Both the position numbers and the translations under genes were made by a program. The notes under the pieces were generated by a model that searched no databases, was not told the origin of the DNA, and was given only the letters and a program-made list of their open reading frames with translations. From the NCBI GenBank assembly GCA_018816885.1, contig JAHIUS010000016.1, positions 1 to 37,061 of the forward strand: a DNA stretch of 37,061 bases. Direction: 5' to 3'. Positions 22,733 to 30,363 of the stretch are shown here, piece by piece. The stretch comes from Patescibacteria group bacterium. Lineage in GTDB: Bacteria > Patescibacteriota > Gracilibacteria > UBA1369 > UBA12470. Position 1 is the stretch's first letter, and each line of letters starts with the position of its first letter.

Positions 22733-23328
22733 GCGGAAATCATTTTATCGAGATCATTTTCAGTATATTGAGAAGCTTGAAGAAACTCAACAACAGATCT
22801 TTTATTGAAAAACTCAACTTTTTTAAAAGACATTTTCCTGTCTTCCAGGTAAAAATTCCTAAAAATCACAATTGGAACTTCAGGTTTATTCTCAGCTATC
22901 CATAAAAGCGTCCTTCGCGCCCCGCAATGAGTCCGTAGAAAGTGAATATCCGCAAACTGTCTATCTCTGTTCAAAAAAGCCTTGAATGCTCTGTCCAAAT
23001 CATTAGGCAAAATCGCATAGATACGAGGCTTCTTCTTAGCCTTGCGAATCTTACTGAGCTTAATTTGCGCCCCAATAGGATTAGAAAGCGTCCCATCGAA
23101 GATAATTCCGTCAAAACCTCCTAAATACTCACTCAAAAACTCGGTTTTCCCGGAAGCCGCACCGCCGCACATCAAAATAACATCCTTGAAATCACTGTTT
23201 TTCAAAGCATCCTCAAGCATCTCATCAGCAATCCTCGCAGACTCCGTATGCACATTTTCAACCCTGCTTGGCCTGTAGCCTTCCAGGGTCTTTTTTACCT
23301 CATCCGAAGAAATAATAATCGGCACCAT
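22729..23328 (-). CDS. Zeta-toxin-like P-loop kinase
   Basis: 199 residues from the ATG at 23328. The upstream ATG at 23355 is rejected because it lies in a 42-bp repeat that is noncoding before comM. Walker A C-G-G-A-A-S-G-K-T-E-F-L (about 53-64), then GIIFDGTLSNP (about 75-85), and an Arg-rich C-terminal half (DRAFKAFLNRDRQF). The order and the FDGTL motif fit the zeta toxin/AAA_33 kinase family; zeta toxins phosphorylate UDP-N-acetylglucosamine. Without tests the substrate is open. It is followed by the coupled DUF2188 gene; no epsilon-type antitoxin is seen. Confidence 0.65.
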   Translation of the reverse strand: MVPIIISSDEVKKTLEGYRPSRVENVHTESARIADEMLEDALKNSDFKDVILMCGGAASGKTEFLSEYLGGFDGIIFDGTLSNPIGAQIKLSKIRKAKKKPRIYAILPNDLDRAFKAFLNRDRQFADIHFLRTHCGARRTLLWIAENKPEVPIVIFRNFYLEDRKMSFKKVEFFNKRSVVEFLQASQYTENDLDKMISA

Positions 23329-23349
23329 AATAACCTGAAAATACAGCGC

Positions 23350-23391
23350 CGACATTAAATTGAGATTAAAAAACAGGGGGTGATTTGTAAA
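23350..23391 (-). repeat. 42-bp leader element, copy 1 (zeta-like gene)
   Basis: In the minus sense it begins TTTACAAA, has a run of five C followed by a T-run, and ends AATTTAATGTCG. It is almost identical to 30168-30210, upstream of comM. The final part forms a short hairpin-capable TTAA..TTAA sequence. Confidence 0.7.
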
Positions 23392-23403
23392 ACAAGCACT
23401 CTA

Positions 23404-23412
23404 TGATACAAT
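23404..23412 (+). promoter_or_regulatory. Extended -10 promoter of the 23440 gene
   Basis: TGA-TACAAT, 27 bp before the ATG at 23440. The leader TCCCTAACTTTTAATT has no Shine-Dalgarno sequence. Confidence 0.5.
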
Positions 23413-23439
23413 CCCATCCCTAACTTTTAATTCAAAAAC

Positions 23440-24030
23440 ATGTCAGAAAAAATACAATTAAGCTACGCACCGGGGAAATACGAACTATACGGAGCAAAAC
23501 GAGGAGTAAAATCTTTTGTTCACGACTTAAAGGGGTGCAATCCGCAGGAGGTAATGCTCTTTAGTAAAAAAGGAGCCAATCCGGAGCCGCCAAGCGGGGA
23601 AGAGTACGGAGGTAAAGTCCAGGCATGGGTCCGAACAGAAAACATCGACGGTGCTTCTACAAATCAAGAGTTTCAGGCAAGCGTACGAGAATTAACAAAC
23701 AGCTATTACAATTGCGGGCCGATAGACACGATGGTGACCCCTCCACCGGATCATCGCAGTGAAGGCGACATCACGATAGATGAAAACGGCGTCGCGCGTT
23801 ATATTGACGACCCAACAATAACCTGGACACCGGTTTTAGAGGTCACTCAAGAACAAGCGGAAAAAATCATAGCTTGCCTAGGAAAAGAGTTGTCAGAAAC
23901 AAGCCAAGTTATTACAGAAAAGGAAAATGAATTAGATAGATACAAAGATTTACGCGAAGAAATTCGCCGGCGCAGAGAACAACTGGAATCGATAATAGAA
24001 GAAGAATGGGGCGATGAGATTTCGTGCTAG
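23440..24030 (+). CDS. Orphan protein with C-terminal coiled coil
   Basis: 196 residues, cytoplasmic, acidic. The N-terminal ~130 residues look beta-rich (SYAPGKYELYGAKRG, YGGKVQAWVRTENIDG). The last ~65 residues are a highly charged helix, probably a coiled coil (ETSQVITEKENELDRYKDL, REEIRRRREQ). It ends in Cys. No family is recognised. The TAG stop is part of the repeated CTAGGACAGAATT motif. It is the only + gene between 17.1 and 33.8 kb. Confidence 0.5.
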   Translation: MSEKIQLSYAPGKYELYGAKRGVKSFVHDLKGCNPQEVMLFSKKGANPEPPSGEEYGGKVQAWVRTENIDGASTNQEFQASVRELTNSYYNCGPIDTMVTPPPDHRSEGDITIDENGVARYIDDPTITWTPVLEVTQEQAEKIIACLGKELSETSQVITEKENELDRYKDLREEIRRRREQLESIIEEEWGDEISC

Positions 24031-24039
24031 GACAGAATT
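24027..24039. repeat. CTAGGACAGAATT motif, copy 2
   Basis: Same 13-bp sequence as at 22393-22405 and, with one change, at 30277-30289. Each is within about 40 bp of a heptamer array. Here it includes the TAG stop of the 23440 gene. Confidence 0.5.
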
Positions 24040-24046
24040 CCCACCC

Positions 24047-24081
24047 ACTGGGTACTTGGTACTCCTTACTTGGCACTATAG
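24047..24081. repeat. ACT-phased heptamer array at the carB 3' end
   Basis: ACT at 24047, 24054, 24061, 24068 and 24075, exactly 7 bp apart. It is nearly the same as the array at 11847. The carB TAG (24076-24078, minus) lies within. It fills the gap between two converging genes. Confidence 0.85.
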
Positions 24082-27000
24082 ATACTCATCCCAACTCTTA
24101 ATCTTCAGATCATCAATCCCGTACTTCCCAATCGTCCGCACCATCAGCCTCGCAAGCTGTAAATTCGTCAACAAAGGAATATTCGCATCAATCGCCCGCC
24201 TCCTGATCCTATACCCGGCAGTCAGTTCTTCATGACTGTAATTTCTTGGAATATTTATAACCAAATCAATACTCCTATCTCGCAAATAATCATCAAGATT
24301 AGGCGACCTAGAATCTCCGACCTTGTGCAAAACATGAGACTTGAGCCCGTTTTCAGCCAAAAATTCATGAGTCCCCTCGGTAGCAAAAAGAGAAAAGCCC
24401 ATTTCCTTCAACGCAATCGCCGATTCAAGAAAATCCGCTTTATCCTCCACCCGCCCGATACTAAGAAGAATATTTTTCCGAGGTATCTCGAACCCGACGG
24501 AGATCATAGCTTTCAGAAAAGCCTCCTCAATATCCTCCCCGAAACACGCGACCTCACCCGTAGAAGCCATCTCAACTCCCAGAACCGGATCGGCACCCTT
24601 CAGACGCGAGAAAGAGAACTGGGGAGCTTTCACTCCAACATGATCGATATCAAGAGTCCGATAATGCTCCCGCGACCGCTTCCCGAGCATCGCCCGAGTC
24701 GCAATTTCAATGAAGTTATAACCCGTCACCTTCGAGCTGAAAGGAAAACTCCGACTAGCCCGGAGGTTACACTCGATCACCTTGATCTCATTACTTTTAG
24801 CCAAAAACTGAATATTAAAAGGCCCGGTAATATTGAGCCCGCGCGCAATCTTCTTGGCAACCTGCCGAATCTTACGAATTGTCTCGAAATAAAGCTTCTG
24901 CGGCGGCAAAACTATAGTCGCATCTCCCGAATGAACACCCGCGTTCTCGATATGCTCGGCAATCGCCCAAATCACAACCTCACCCTTATGCGCAACCGCA
25001 TCAATCTCGATCTCCTTGGCCCCTTTTTCGAACTTACTGATAACAACAGGAGCCTCGGTAGAAATCTTAGCGGCCTTCGACAAATAAGCGGCAAGCGCTT
25101 CCTCGTTGTGAGCCACATTCATCGCCGCCCCGGATAGCACATAAGACGGCCGCACCAGAACAGGATACCCAACCTTATTCGCGAACCTGTAAGCATCCTG
25201 AACCTCGGAAAACTCCTGCCATTTAGGCTGGTCCACATCGATTTTATCCATCAGCGCGGAGAACTTATGTCGGCTTTCCGCTCGGTCAATATCCTTAGGA
25301 GTGGTCCCCAGAATCCGCACCCCTTCCGCCCCAAGTTTCAAGGCCAGATTGTTTGGGATTTGTCCTCCCGTGGAAATAATGACCCCTCGCGGATCCTCGA
25401 ACTCATAAATATCCAGAACTCTCTCGAGAGAAAGCTCATCGAAATAAAGTTTGTCGCAAATATCATAATCCGTAGAAACCGTCTCGGGATTGTAGTTAAT
25501 CATGATCGTTTCGAACCCCTCTTTTGCAAGAGTCTTTACCGCAGTCACGCAGCACCAATCGAACTCAACAGAAGAGCCGATACAATAAGCACCCGACCCG
25601 AGAACCATCCCTTTTTTCCGCTTCGACCGCGTCACATCATGCTTGTCGCCGTGATAAGTCAGGTACAGATAGTTCGTATCGGTCGGATACTCCGCCGCCA
25701 TCGTGTCGATCTGTTTTATAACCGGCAGAATCTTCATTTTTTTACGCAAAGCCCGAACCTCCATCTCAGATTTGTCCGTGCAAAGCCCGATTTGATGATC
25801 GGAAAATCCATGTTTCTTGGCGCGATCCATCAGCTCATGATCGAGCTTTTTTTTGAGCGCAACCTCGGTTTCAACAACATTTTTTATTTTTGAAAGAAAC
25901 CACGGGTCGATGCCGCTCAACTTATTGATTTTTTCAACGCTCCACCCCTTTTGGAGAGCTTCAACGATCGCCAAAATCCTCTTCGGAGTCGGGACAGAAA
26001 TCTCTTTTTCCAGCTTTTCCGCGTGAACCCCAAGCCTTTCATTCCCGGTCAGCCCGAAAAATCCAACCTGCAGCATCCTAAGCCCCTTTTGCATTACCTC
26101 CTCAAAGCTTCGTCCCAAGGCCATAATCTCCCCGACAGACTTCATCTCCGTCGTGATTTCGTTTGAAACTTTCCGGAACTTATCAAGATCCCATCTGGGT
26201 ATTTTTAAAGCCAAATAATCCAAAGCCGGCTCAAAACAAGCGGTAGTCTTCTTGGTAACGGCATTCTTTATCTCAGGAAGAGGATAACCGAGAGCCAACT
26301 TGGCCGCTACATGCGCCAGAGGATAACCGGTAGCCTTGGAAGCCAGGGCGGAAGACCTCGATAAACGAGCATTTACCTCGATCACACGATAATCTTCAGA
26401 CTTCGGATCAAGCGCATACTGGATATTGCACTCCCCCACAATTCCTAAGTGACGAATCACCTTTATCCCCAATTCACGCAATTTATGATATTCGGAATTT
26501 GTTAAAGTCTGCGACGGCGCCACAACAATACTTTCTCCCGTATGAATCCCGAGCGGATCGAAATTTTCCATATTACAAACCGTCACACAATTATCGTAAG
26601 CATCCCGAACAACCTCGTATTCGATCTCTTTCCACCCCTTAAGATTCTCTTCAATCAAAACCTGAGGGCTACAGGCAAAAGCATTCTCAAGCAGCGGCCT
26701 AAGCTCTTTCTCATTGCTCGCAAAACCGCTCCCTTTCCCCCCGAGAGCATAAGCGGCTCGGCAAATAACCGGATAACCGATAGCCTTAGCGGCATTCAGC
26801 CCCCTCTCGATAGAATTGACAGCCTTACTTCGCGGAACCTTCACATCAATTTCCGCAAGAGCCTTATTGAAAAGCTCCCTATCCTCAGTTTTTTCGATCA
26901 CTTCAACGGGAGTACCGAGCACCTTAACATTATATTTTTTGAAAACCCCGGAATTCTTCAGCTCAACCCCGCAATTCAGCGCAGTTTGCCCCCCGAAAGC

Positions 27001-27267
27001 CAAGAGAACCCCATCCGGCCTCTCTTTTTCAATAATCTTCTCAACAAAATACGGATTCACCGGCAAAAAATAGATCTTATCGGCAAGCCCCTCGCTCGTC
27101 TGATTGGTCGCGATATTCGGGTTAACCAGCACAGTCTTAATCCGCTCTTCCTTGAGAGCCTTAATCGCCTGTGAACCGGAATAATCAAACTCCCCTGCTT
27201 CCCCGATCTTTAGCGCGCCCGAACCGAGGATAAGAACTTTCTTTAAATTTTTTGGAAGTTTGGCCAT
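24076..27267 (-). CDS. carB: Carbamoyl-phosphate synthase large subunit
   Basis: 1063 residues, full length. Two ATP-grasp halves are clear: the first starts GSGALKIGEAGEFDYSGSQAIKAL, with EVNARLSRSSALASKATGYP; the second has GSGAYCIGSSVEFDWCCVTAVKTL and ECNLRASRSFPFSSKVTGYN. A C-terminal MGS-like regulatory domain ends the protein. It makes carbamoyl phosphate for pyrimidine and arginine synthesis from bicarbonate, two ATP and ammonia. The N-terminal motif is closer to the eukaryotic CAD/Bacteroidetes type than to the E. coli sequence. The small subunit gene carA, which supplies ammonia from glutamine, is not in the window. Confidence 0.97.
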   Translation of the reverse strand: MAKLPKNLKKVLILGSGALKIGEAGEFDYSGSQAIKALKEERIKTVLVNPNIATNQTSEGLADKIYFLPVNPYFVEKIIEKERPDGVLLAFGGQTALNCGVELKNSGVFKKYNVKVLGTPVEVIEKTEDRELFNKALAEIDVKVPRSKAVNSIERGLNAAKAIGYPVICRAAYALGGKGSGFASNEKELRPLLENAFACSPQVLIEENLKGWKEIEYEVVRDAYDNCVTVCNMENFDPLGIHTGESIVVAPSQTLTNSEYHKLRELGIKVIRHLGIVGECNIQYALDPKSEDYRVIEVNARLSRSSALASKATGYPLAHVAAKLALGYPLPEIKNAVTKKTTACFEPALDYLALKIPRWDLDKFRKVSNEITTEMKSVGEIMALGRSFEEVMQKGLRMLQVGFFGLTGNERLGVHAEKLEKEISVPTPKRILAIVEALQKGWSVEKINKLSGIDPWFLSKIKNVVETEVALKKKLDHELMDRAKKHGFSDHQIGLCTDKSEMEVRALRKKMKILPVIKQIDTMAAEYPTDTNYLYLTYHGDKHDVTRSKRKKGMVLGSGAYCIGSSVEFDWCCVTAVKTLAKEGFETIMINYNPETVSTDYDICDKLYFDELSLERVLDIYEFEDPRGVIISTGGQIPNNLALKLGAEGVRILGTTPKDIDRAESRHKFSALMDKIDVDQPKWQEFSEVQDAYRFANKVGYPVLVRPSYVLSGAAMNVAHNEEALAAYLSKAAKISTEAPVVISKFEKGAKEIEIDAVAHKGEVVIWAIAEHIENAGVHSGDATIVLPPQKLYFETIRKIRQVAKKIARGLNITGPFNIQFLAKSNEIKVIECNLRASRSFPFSSKVTGYNFIEIATRAMLGKRSREHYRTLDIDHVGVKAPQFSFSRLKGADPVLGVEMASTGEVACFGEDIEEAFLKAMISVGFEIPRKNILLSIGRVEDKADFLESAIALKEMGFSLFATEGTHEFLAENGLKSHVLHKVGDSRSPNLDDYLRDRSIDLVINIPRNYSHEELTAGYRIRRRAIDANIPLLTNLQLARLMVRTIGKYGIDDLKIKSWDEYL

Positions 27268-27278
27268 TTGTCCCGATA

Positions 27279-27307
27279 AATATACACAAGTCTTTAGTCC
27301 GTTTCAA
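27279..27307 (-). promoter_or_regulatory. Promoter of carB
   Basis: In the minus sense TTGAAA (27302-27307), 17 bp ending in TGTG, TATATT (27279-27284). The leader to the ATG is only 11 bp after the -10, so the transcript may be nearly leaderless. Confidence 0.6.
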
Positions 27308-27318
27308 TGTTCGTAACA

Positions 27319-27372
27319 TCAATGGTCACTTTCATATTCAAAAGCTTCCCGCAAGTCGTTTAAATTTGGCAT
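27319..27372 (-). CDS. Possible 17-codon ORF with a copied promoter-leader
   Basis: ATG at 27372, 17 codons (MPNLNDLREAFEYESDH), TGA at 27319-27321. The 40 bp before it match the promoter and leader of the gene at 28236: GGTATTNTTG, CTCCT, ATTTAA, AAAAA, TATG at the same order and spacing. So it could be a small protein gene, a leader peptide for carB or the remains of a duplicated gene start. The -35/-10 spacing is longer here (22 bp), so expression is doubtful. Confidence 0.25.
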   Translation of the reverse strand: MPNLNDLREAFEYESDH

Positions 27373-27471
27373 AGTTTTTTAGGTTAAATCTTAGGAGATC
27401 AAAAATACCAAAAATCCGCGCACCTCTCCAGTCAAATCATTTGCCAACCCGCAAAAATCCTTGTGGAATCT

Positions 27472-28236
27472 TTACTTGTCTTCTGCCTGCAGTTTACTGA
27501 TTTGGGCTAGAACTTCGCTGAATCCATCAGTAATTTCACTATCGAACTTCCTAAGAGTTGCAATCATTTCGCCTAGCTTTAGAGAAGTTCCGGGTGCTTT
27601 GTCCCCAAGACTTTGTGCGTCTTTATGAGCATCAGCCAAGTGATTCTCAGCTTTCGGAAGGGCGGTTTGTAGAAACTTCAAGGCAGCAGATACTTGGCCT
27701 CGTACATATTCAATTTGGCTGGTAGCCATTTCCTGCTCCATCCACGGGAAATTTTCGTTATCAAAGCCTTCCCCCTCTCCTCGCAGACCATGCATTCTTG
27801 CTTTTAAAGCAAACCTAACACGAAAATCAATACGCCGATCATTAAGTAGCCCTTGCGCAAACTTATCATCAAATGCATTTCCATATCTGGGGATAAACAT
27901 ATGCAATAGACGATGATATATTTCTAGATCACGCTTATCAAAGCAATCAAATTCAGATCTGCGATTCAGAATCATCTTAACCTGCTCAAAAGTAAAAGGT
28001 TGATAGGCAAGTGGTTCAAGATGCTCCATCTTAAATTTCGTAAGTATAATTTCCCAGGTTTCGGGATCAATTTTGGACAATAAAATCTCGCTCCAATCAC
28101 CCCTTGTCTCCTCCTCAATGCCTGACAAAAAACCCTTCTGAGCTTCAGGTTGGCTAACTAATTTTTGGGCGGTCTCAGGGCCATAATATTTACCTGCTCT
28201 TTCTTGAGCATCATCTTTTTCCGCTACATTTGCCAT
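27472..28236 (-). CDS. Orphan cytoplasmic protein
   Basis: 254 residues, mainly helical, charged, without signal or membrane segments. No family is recognised. The middle (VKMILNRRSEFDCFDKRDLEIYHRLLHMF) and the C-terminal helices (GQVSAALKFLQTALPKAENHLADAHKDA) look like a helical bundle. AT-rich codons resemble the other orphan genes (8471, 18554, 31300). It has a strong promoter of its own at 28270-28297. Confidence 0.5.
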   Translation of the reverse strand: MANVAEKDDAQERAGKYYGPETAQKLVSQPEAQKGFLSGIEEETRGDWSEILLSKIDPETWEIILTKFKMEHLEPLAYQPFTFEQVKMILNRRSEFDCFDKRDLEIYHRLLHMFIPRYGNAFDDKFAQGLLNDRRIDFRVRFALKARMHGLRGEGEGFDNENFPWMEQEMATSQIEYVRGQVSAALKFLQTALPKAENHLADAHKDAQSLGDKAPGTSLKLGEMIATLRKFDSEITDGFSEVLAQISKLQAEDK

Positions 28237-28269
28237 AATATTTTTTGATTAAATTTTAAAAAGGAGCCA

Positions 28270-28297
28270 ATAATACCAAAAATTCGCCATTTGTCAA
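28270..28297 (-). promoter_or_regulatory. Strong promoter of the 27472-28236 gene
   Basis: In the minus sense TTGACA (28292-28297), 16 bp, TATTAT (28270-28275), followed by a leader with CTCC and AATTTAATC before the ATG. A related leader occurs at about 27373-27420. Confidence 0.7.
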
Positions 28298-28360
28298 AAA
28301 AACACTTGCCAAGCTCTCTGCATTGCGATGTGGAGGTTTTTTACAACCGGGAAATTTCCA

Positions 28361-28386
28361 AAAGCATCGCATCGAAATGATGCTTT
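28361..28386 (-). terminator. Hairpin, possible terminator of the RHH-like gene
   Basis: Perfect 8-bp inverted repeat AAAGCATC (28361-28368) / GATGCTTT (28379-28386). In the minus sense it ends in TTTT. It lies ~100 bp past the RHH gene. The rest of 28237-28484 shows no gene; GGAAATTTCC (28350-28359) is a nearby palindrome. Confidence 0.4.
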
Positions 28387-28484
28387 AATTGGTTCTCGGA
28401 AATACTTTCTTTTTCACCTTTAACATAAATACAGAGGGGAATTAAGCTGTTTTTTAAAGCATTTTGTTAAAAATACACGCATTT

Positions 28485-28715
28485 TCATACATCTTTAAGC
28501 TGCTCTTCCAGAGAAGGAAGAGAGTCGAAGTCAATCTTATCTAGAAAGTGATTGCAAAGAGCGATCGACTGATCCAAGGAACTACTTTTAGTCAAAAGAT
28601 AGTACTTTATCAGGAATATAAAAGTCGCGGTTCGATTACCGAGACCTTCGGCATCCTTGATAAGATCCAATTCTTGTGGAACTTTGTCATTCACTTTGAG
28701 GGTAAGGGTTTTCAT
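28485..28715 (-). CDS. Small ribbon-helix-helix-like protein
   Basis: 76 residues from the ATG at 28715; an ATG at 28745, just after the comM stop, is possible but gives an odd N-terminus. A short strand TLTLKVNDKV is followed by helix-turn-helix LDLIKDAEGLGNRTATFIFLIKYYLL, which fits MetJ/Arc-type DNA-binding folds seen in antitoxins and plasmid regulators. The C-terminal half is acidic. It follows comM by a short gap and is probably cotranscribed; no toxin gene is adjacent. Confidence 0.45.
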   Translation of the reverse strand: MKTLTLKVNDKVPQELDLIKDAEGLGNRTATFIFLIKYYLLTKSSSLDQSIALCNHFLDKIDFDSLPSLEEQLKDV

Positions 28716-28747
28716 GGTGCCTTGTTTTAAGGTATTATGCACCATAA

Positions 28748-30121
28748 TTAAAGCTGAACCTTCCTATAGCTAAGCGCCTCCCCGATATCCGCCGCCTCAA
28801 TCTTCTCGTGCCCCTCGATATCCGCAACACTCCTCGCGACCTTGAGGGCGTTAAAGAACCCTCTCCCAGACACCATTTTCTTCTGTAAAGCTGTCAAAAG
28901 CAGCCCTCTCGCATTCTCGCAAACAGCGAACTCTTTTTCCGCTAATTCACAATCAATTTGCCCGTTAAAAAGCCCTTTATGCTCCCTCGTCATAACGGCA
29001 GAAGCTCCAATTTCGAGATCATGCTCCGTTAAATCGGGGACATCGATCACCATATCCATCCTATCCCAAAAAGCCTGCGGGAATTTTCCCGAGAACCTCT
29101 TAATTTCACCCTCCTTACACCTGCAATCATTGGTTTTGCCGCAAGGACAAGGATTCATAGCCGCCACCAGCATGAAATCTCGCTGCTCCTCCATCGGTTT
29201 CAGGATCGCATCGATATGACCTTTTGGAAAATTATGAATATCGTCCAAAAAAAGTACCCCCCTCTTCGCAAGCCCGAGCTCCTTTTTCAAATTCCCAAGA
29301 CTCACCGTGTGAGAAACCTCCCGGAAAGGCCGCTCAACTTGCCCGTCACCGAAATCCTCATCGGTAAAAATCGAATAATGCCGAATAACTTCCGTAATTT
29401 CACCGGACTCCATCGGCGGTAGCATCCCCAAAACGCTCCTCGCAAGCAAACTCTTCCCCATACCAGGAGGCCCGATTAGGCAAATGTGATGCATCCCGAA
29501 AGCCGCGATCGAAAGAGCTCTCTTAACGATATCATGCCCCTTAACTCGCGGACTTGGCCGCCCCGGAACAGATTTAAAACGACTTCCCTTAACCTCATCA
29601 AGTAATTTCTCCCCCTTTAAATGTAAAAAAAGCTCCCGCAAACTCCCCGGAGCAAAAACCCGGAGCCCCGCAACCAGGCAAGCCTCCTTCGCCCGGTCCC
29701 GCCCGACAAAAACCTGCTTATATCCGGCCTCCCGAGCAGCCTCGCAAACGGCGAGAGTTCCCCGCACCCCGCGAACAGATCCATCAAGAGCCAACTCGCC
29801 AACGAAGACGCTCGACTCAAGAATATCCCGAGCAATCACTTGCTTCGATGCGCGAAGAAGCCCTACCGCAATCGCAAGGTCGAACTGCGACCCCTTTTTC
29901 TTAATATGCGCGGGAGCAAGATTAACAACCTTCCGAAACCGCGGAAACTCAAGCCCGGAGGACTGAATAGCGGCCTTAACACGATCCCTCGACTCGCGAA
30001 CAGCCTTATCCCCAAGCCCGCTCAGAATGAAATAAGGCAGCCCCCGTGCAAGCTGAGCCTCAACCCTGACAATCTCCCCCTTCCCGCCGGCAATCATGCC
30101 GGAAAATGTTACTGCTGACAT
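28748..30121 (-). CDS. comM: ComM/YifB-family magnesium chelatase-like AAA+ helicase
   Basis: 457 residues, a little shorter than the usual ~500. The N-terminal lon-protease-like (ChlI) domain (VEAQLARGLPYFILSGLGDKAV, FVGELALDGSVRGVRG) is followed by the AAA+ module with P-loop G-P-P-G-M-G-K-S (about 224-231), Walker B LFLDDI, and NPCPCG. In Vibrio cholerae ComM drives branch migration during natural transformation. It is retained in many small genomes that take up DNA, which suggests but does not prove competence here. The last Walker B residue is Asp where Glu is usual. Confidence 0.92.
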   Translation of the reverse strand: MSAVTFSGMIAGGKGEIVRVEAQLARGLPYFILSGLGDKAVRESRDRVKAAIQSSGLEFPRFRKVVNLAPAHIKKKGSQFDLAIAVGLLRASKQVIARDILESSVFVGELALDGSVRGVRGTLAVCEAAREAGYKQVFVGRDRAKEACLVAGLRVFAPGSLRELFLHLKGEKLLDEVKGSRFKSVPGRPSPRVKGHDIVKRALSIAAFGMHHICLIGPPGMGKSLLARSVLGMLPPMESGEITEVIRHYSIFTDEDFGDGQVERPFREVSHTVSLGNLKKELGLAKRGVLFLDDIHNFPKGHIDAILKPMEEQRDFMLVAAMNPCPCGKTNDCRCKEGEIKRFSGKFPQAFWDRMDMVIDVPDLTEHDLEIGASAVMTREHKGLFNGQIDCELAEKEFAVCENARGLLLTALQKKMVSGRGFFNALKVARSVADIEGHEKIEAADIGEALSYRKVQL

Positions 30122-30167
30122 TTTTTTTTGGTTAAAAAAATACGAATGTTAACCAGTAATAACATCT

Positions 30168-30210
30168 CGACATTAAATTGAGATTAAAAAAAAGGGGGGC
30201 AGTTTGTAAA
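30168..30210 (-). repeat. 42-bp leader element, copy 2 (comM)
   Basis: Nearly identical to 23350-23391. In this copy its ATGTCG is not followed by a long frame (stop after 13 codons), which shows that this ATG is not a start codon. Confidence 0.7.
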
Positions 30211-30215
30211 TGTTT

Positions 30216-30250
30216 AATTCCCAATATCCAATGTTCAATTCCCAGAAATT
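30216..30250. repeat. AAT-phased heptamer array in the comM upstream region
   Basis: Five 7-bp units from 30216, 30223, 30230, 30237 and 30244; AATTCCC is present twice and AATATCC is a variant. It lies between the 42-bp element and a 20-bp palindrome. Confidence 0.75.
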
Positions 30251-30268
30251 GCAAATTTACAGATTGGG

Positions 30269-30288
30269 ATTCCGTCCTAGGACGGAAT
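30269..30288. repeat. Perfect 20-bp palindrome with CTAGGACGGAATT motif
   Basis: ATTCCGTCCTAGGACGGAAT reads the same on both strands. Its right half extends to CTAGGACGGAATT, matching the 13-bp motif at 22393 and 24027 with one change. It could be an RNA hairpin without a loop, a protein-binding site, or the end of a mobile repeat. Confidence 0.6.
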
Positions 30289-30334
30289 TTGGCAAACACT
30301 GTCTGCCGTTTTGGACAAAAAACTACCAATAATC

Positions 30335-30354
30335 GTTTTTGCGAAAGCAAAAAC
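30335..30354 (-). terminator. Hairpin terminator after the PEGA-like gene
   Basis: GTTTTTGC, GAAA loop, GCAAAAAC, a perfect 8-bp stem downstream of the 30400 gene and its array. The T-tract after it is weak (GATTATTGG). Confidence 0.5.
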
Positions 30355-30363
30355 ACAATAACT

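Noticed and set aside
23328..23355. Start of the zeta-like gene at 23355
   Set aside because: This ATG lies in a 42-bp repeat that is clearly noncoding before comM; the ATG at 23328 gives a more normal protein.
24232..27174. Long + strand open frames of 200-300 codons opposite carB
   Set aside because: They are antisense shadows of a strongly conserved gene; their translations are rich in Arg/Pro/His/Asn without recognisable domains.
28625..28640. tRNA T-loop-like GGTTCGATTACC
   Set aside because: The stem does not close with the required G-C pair, no acceptor or anticodon arms are found, and it lies inside the RHH-like coding sequence on the other strand.
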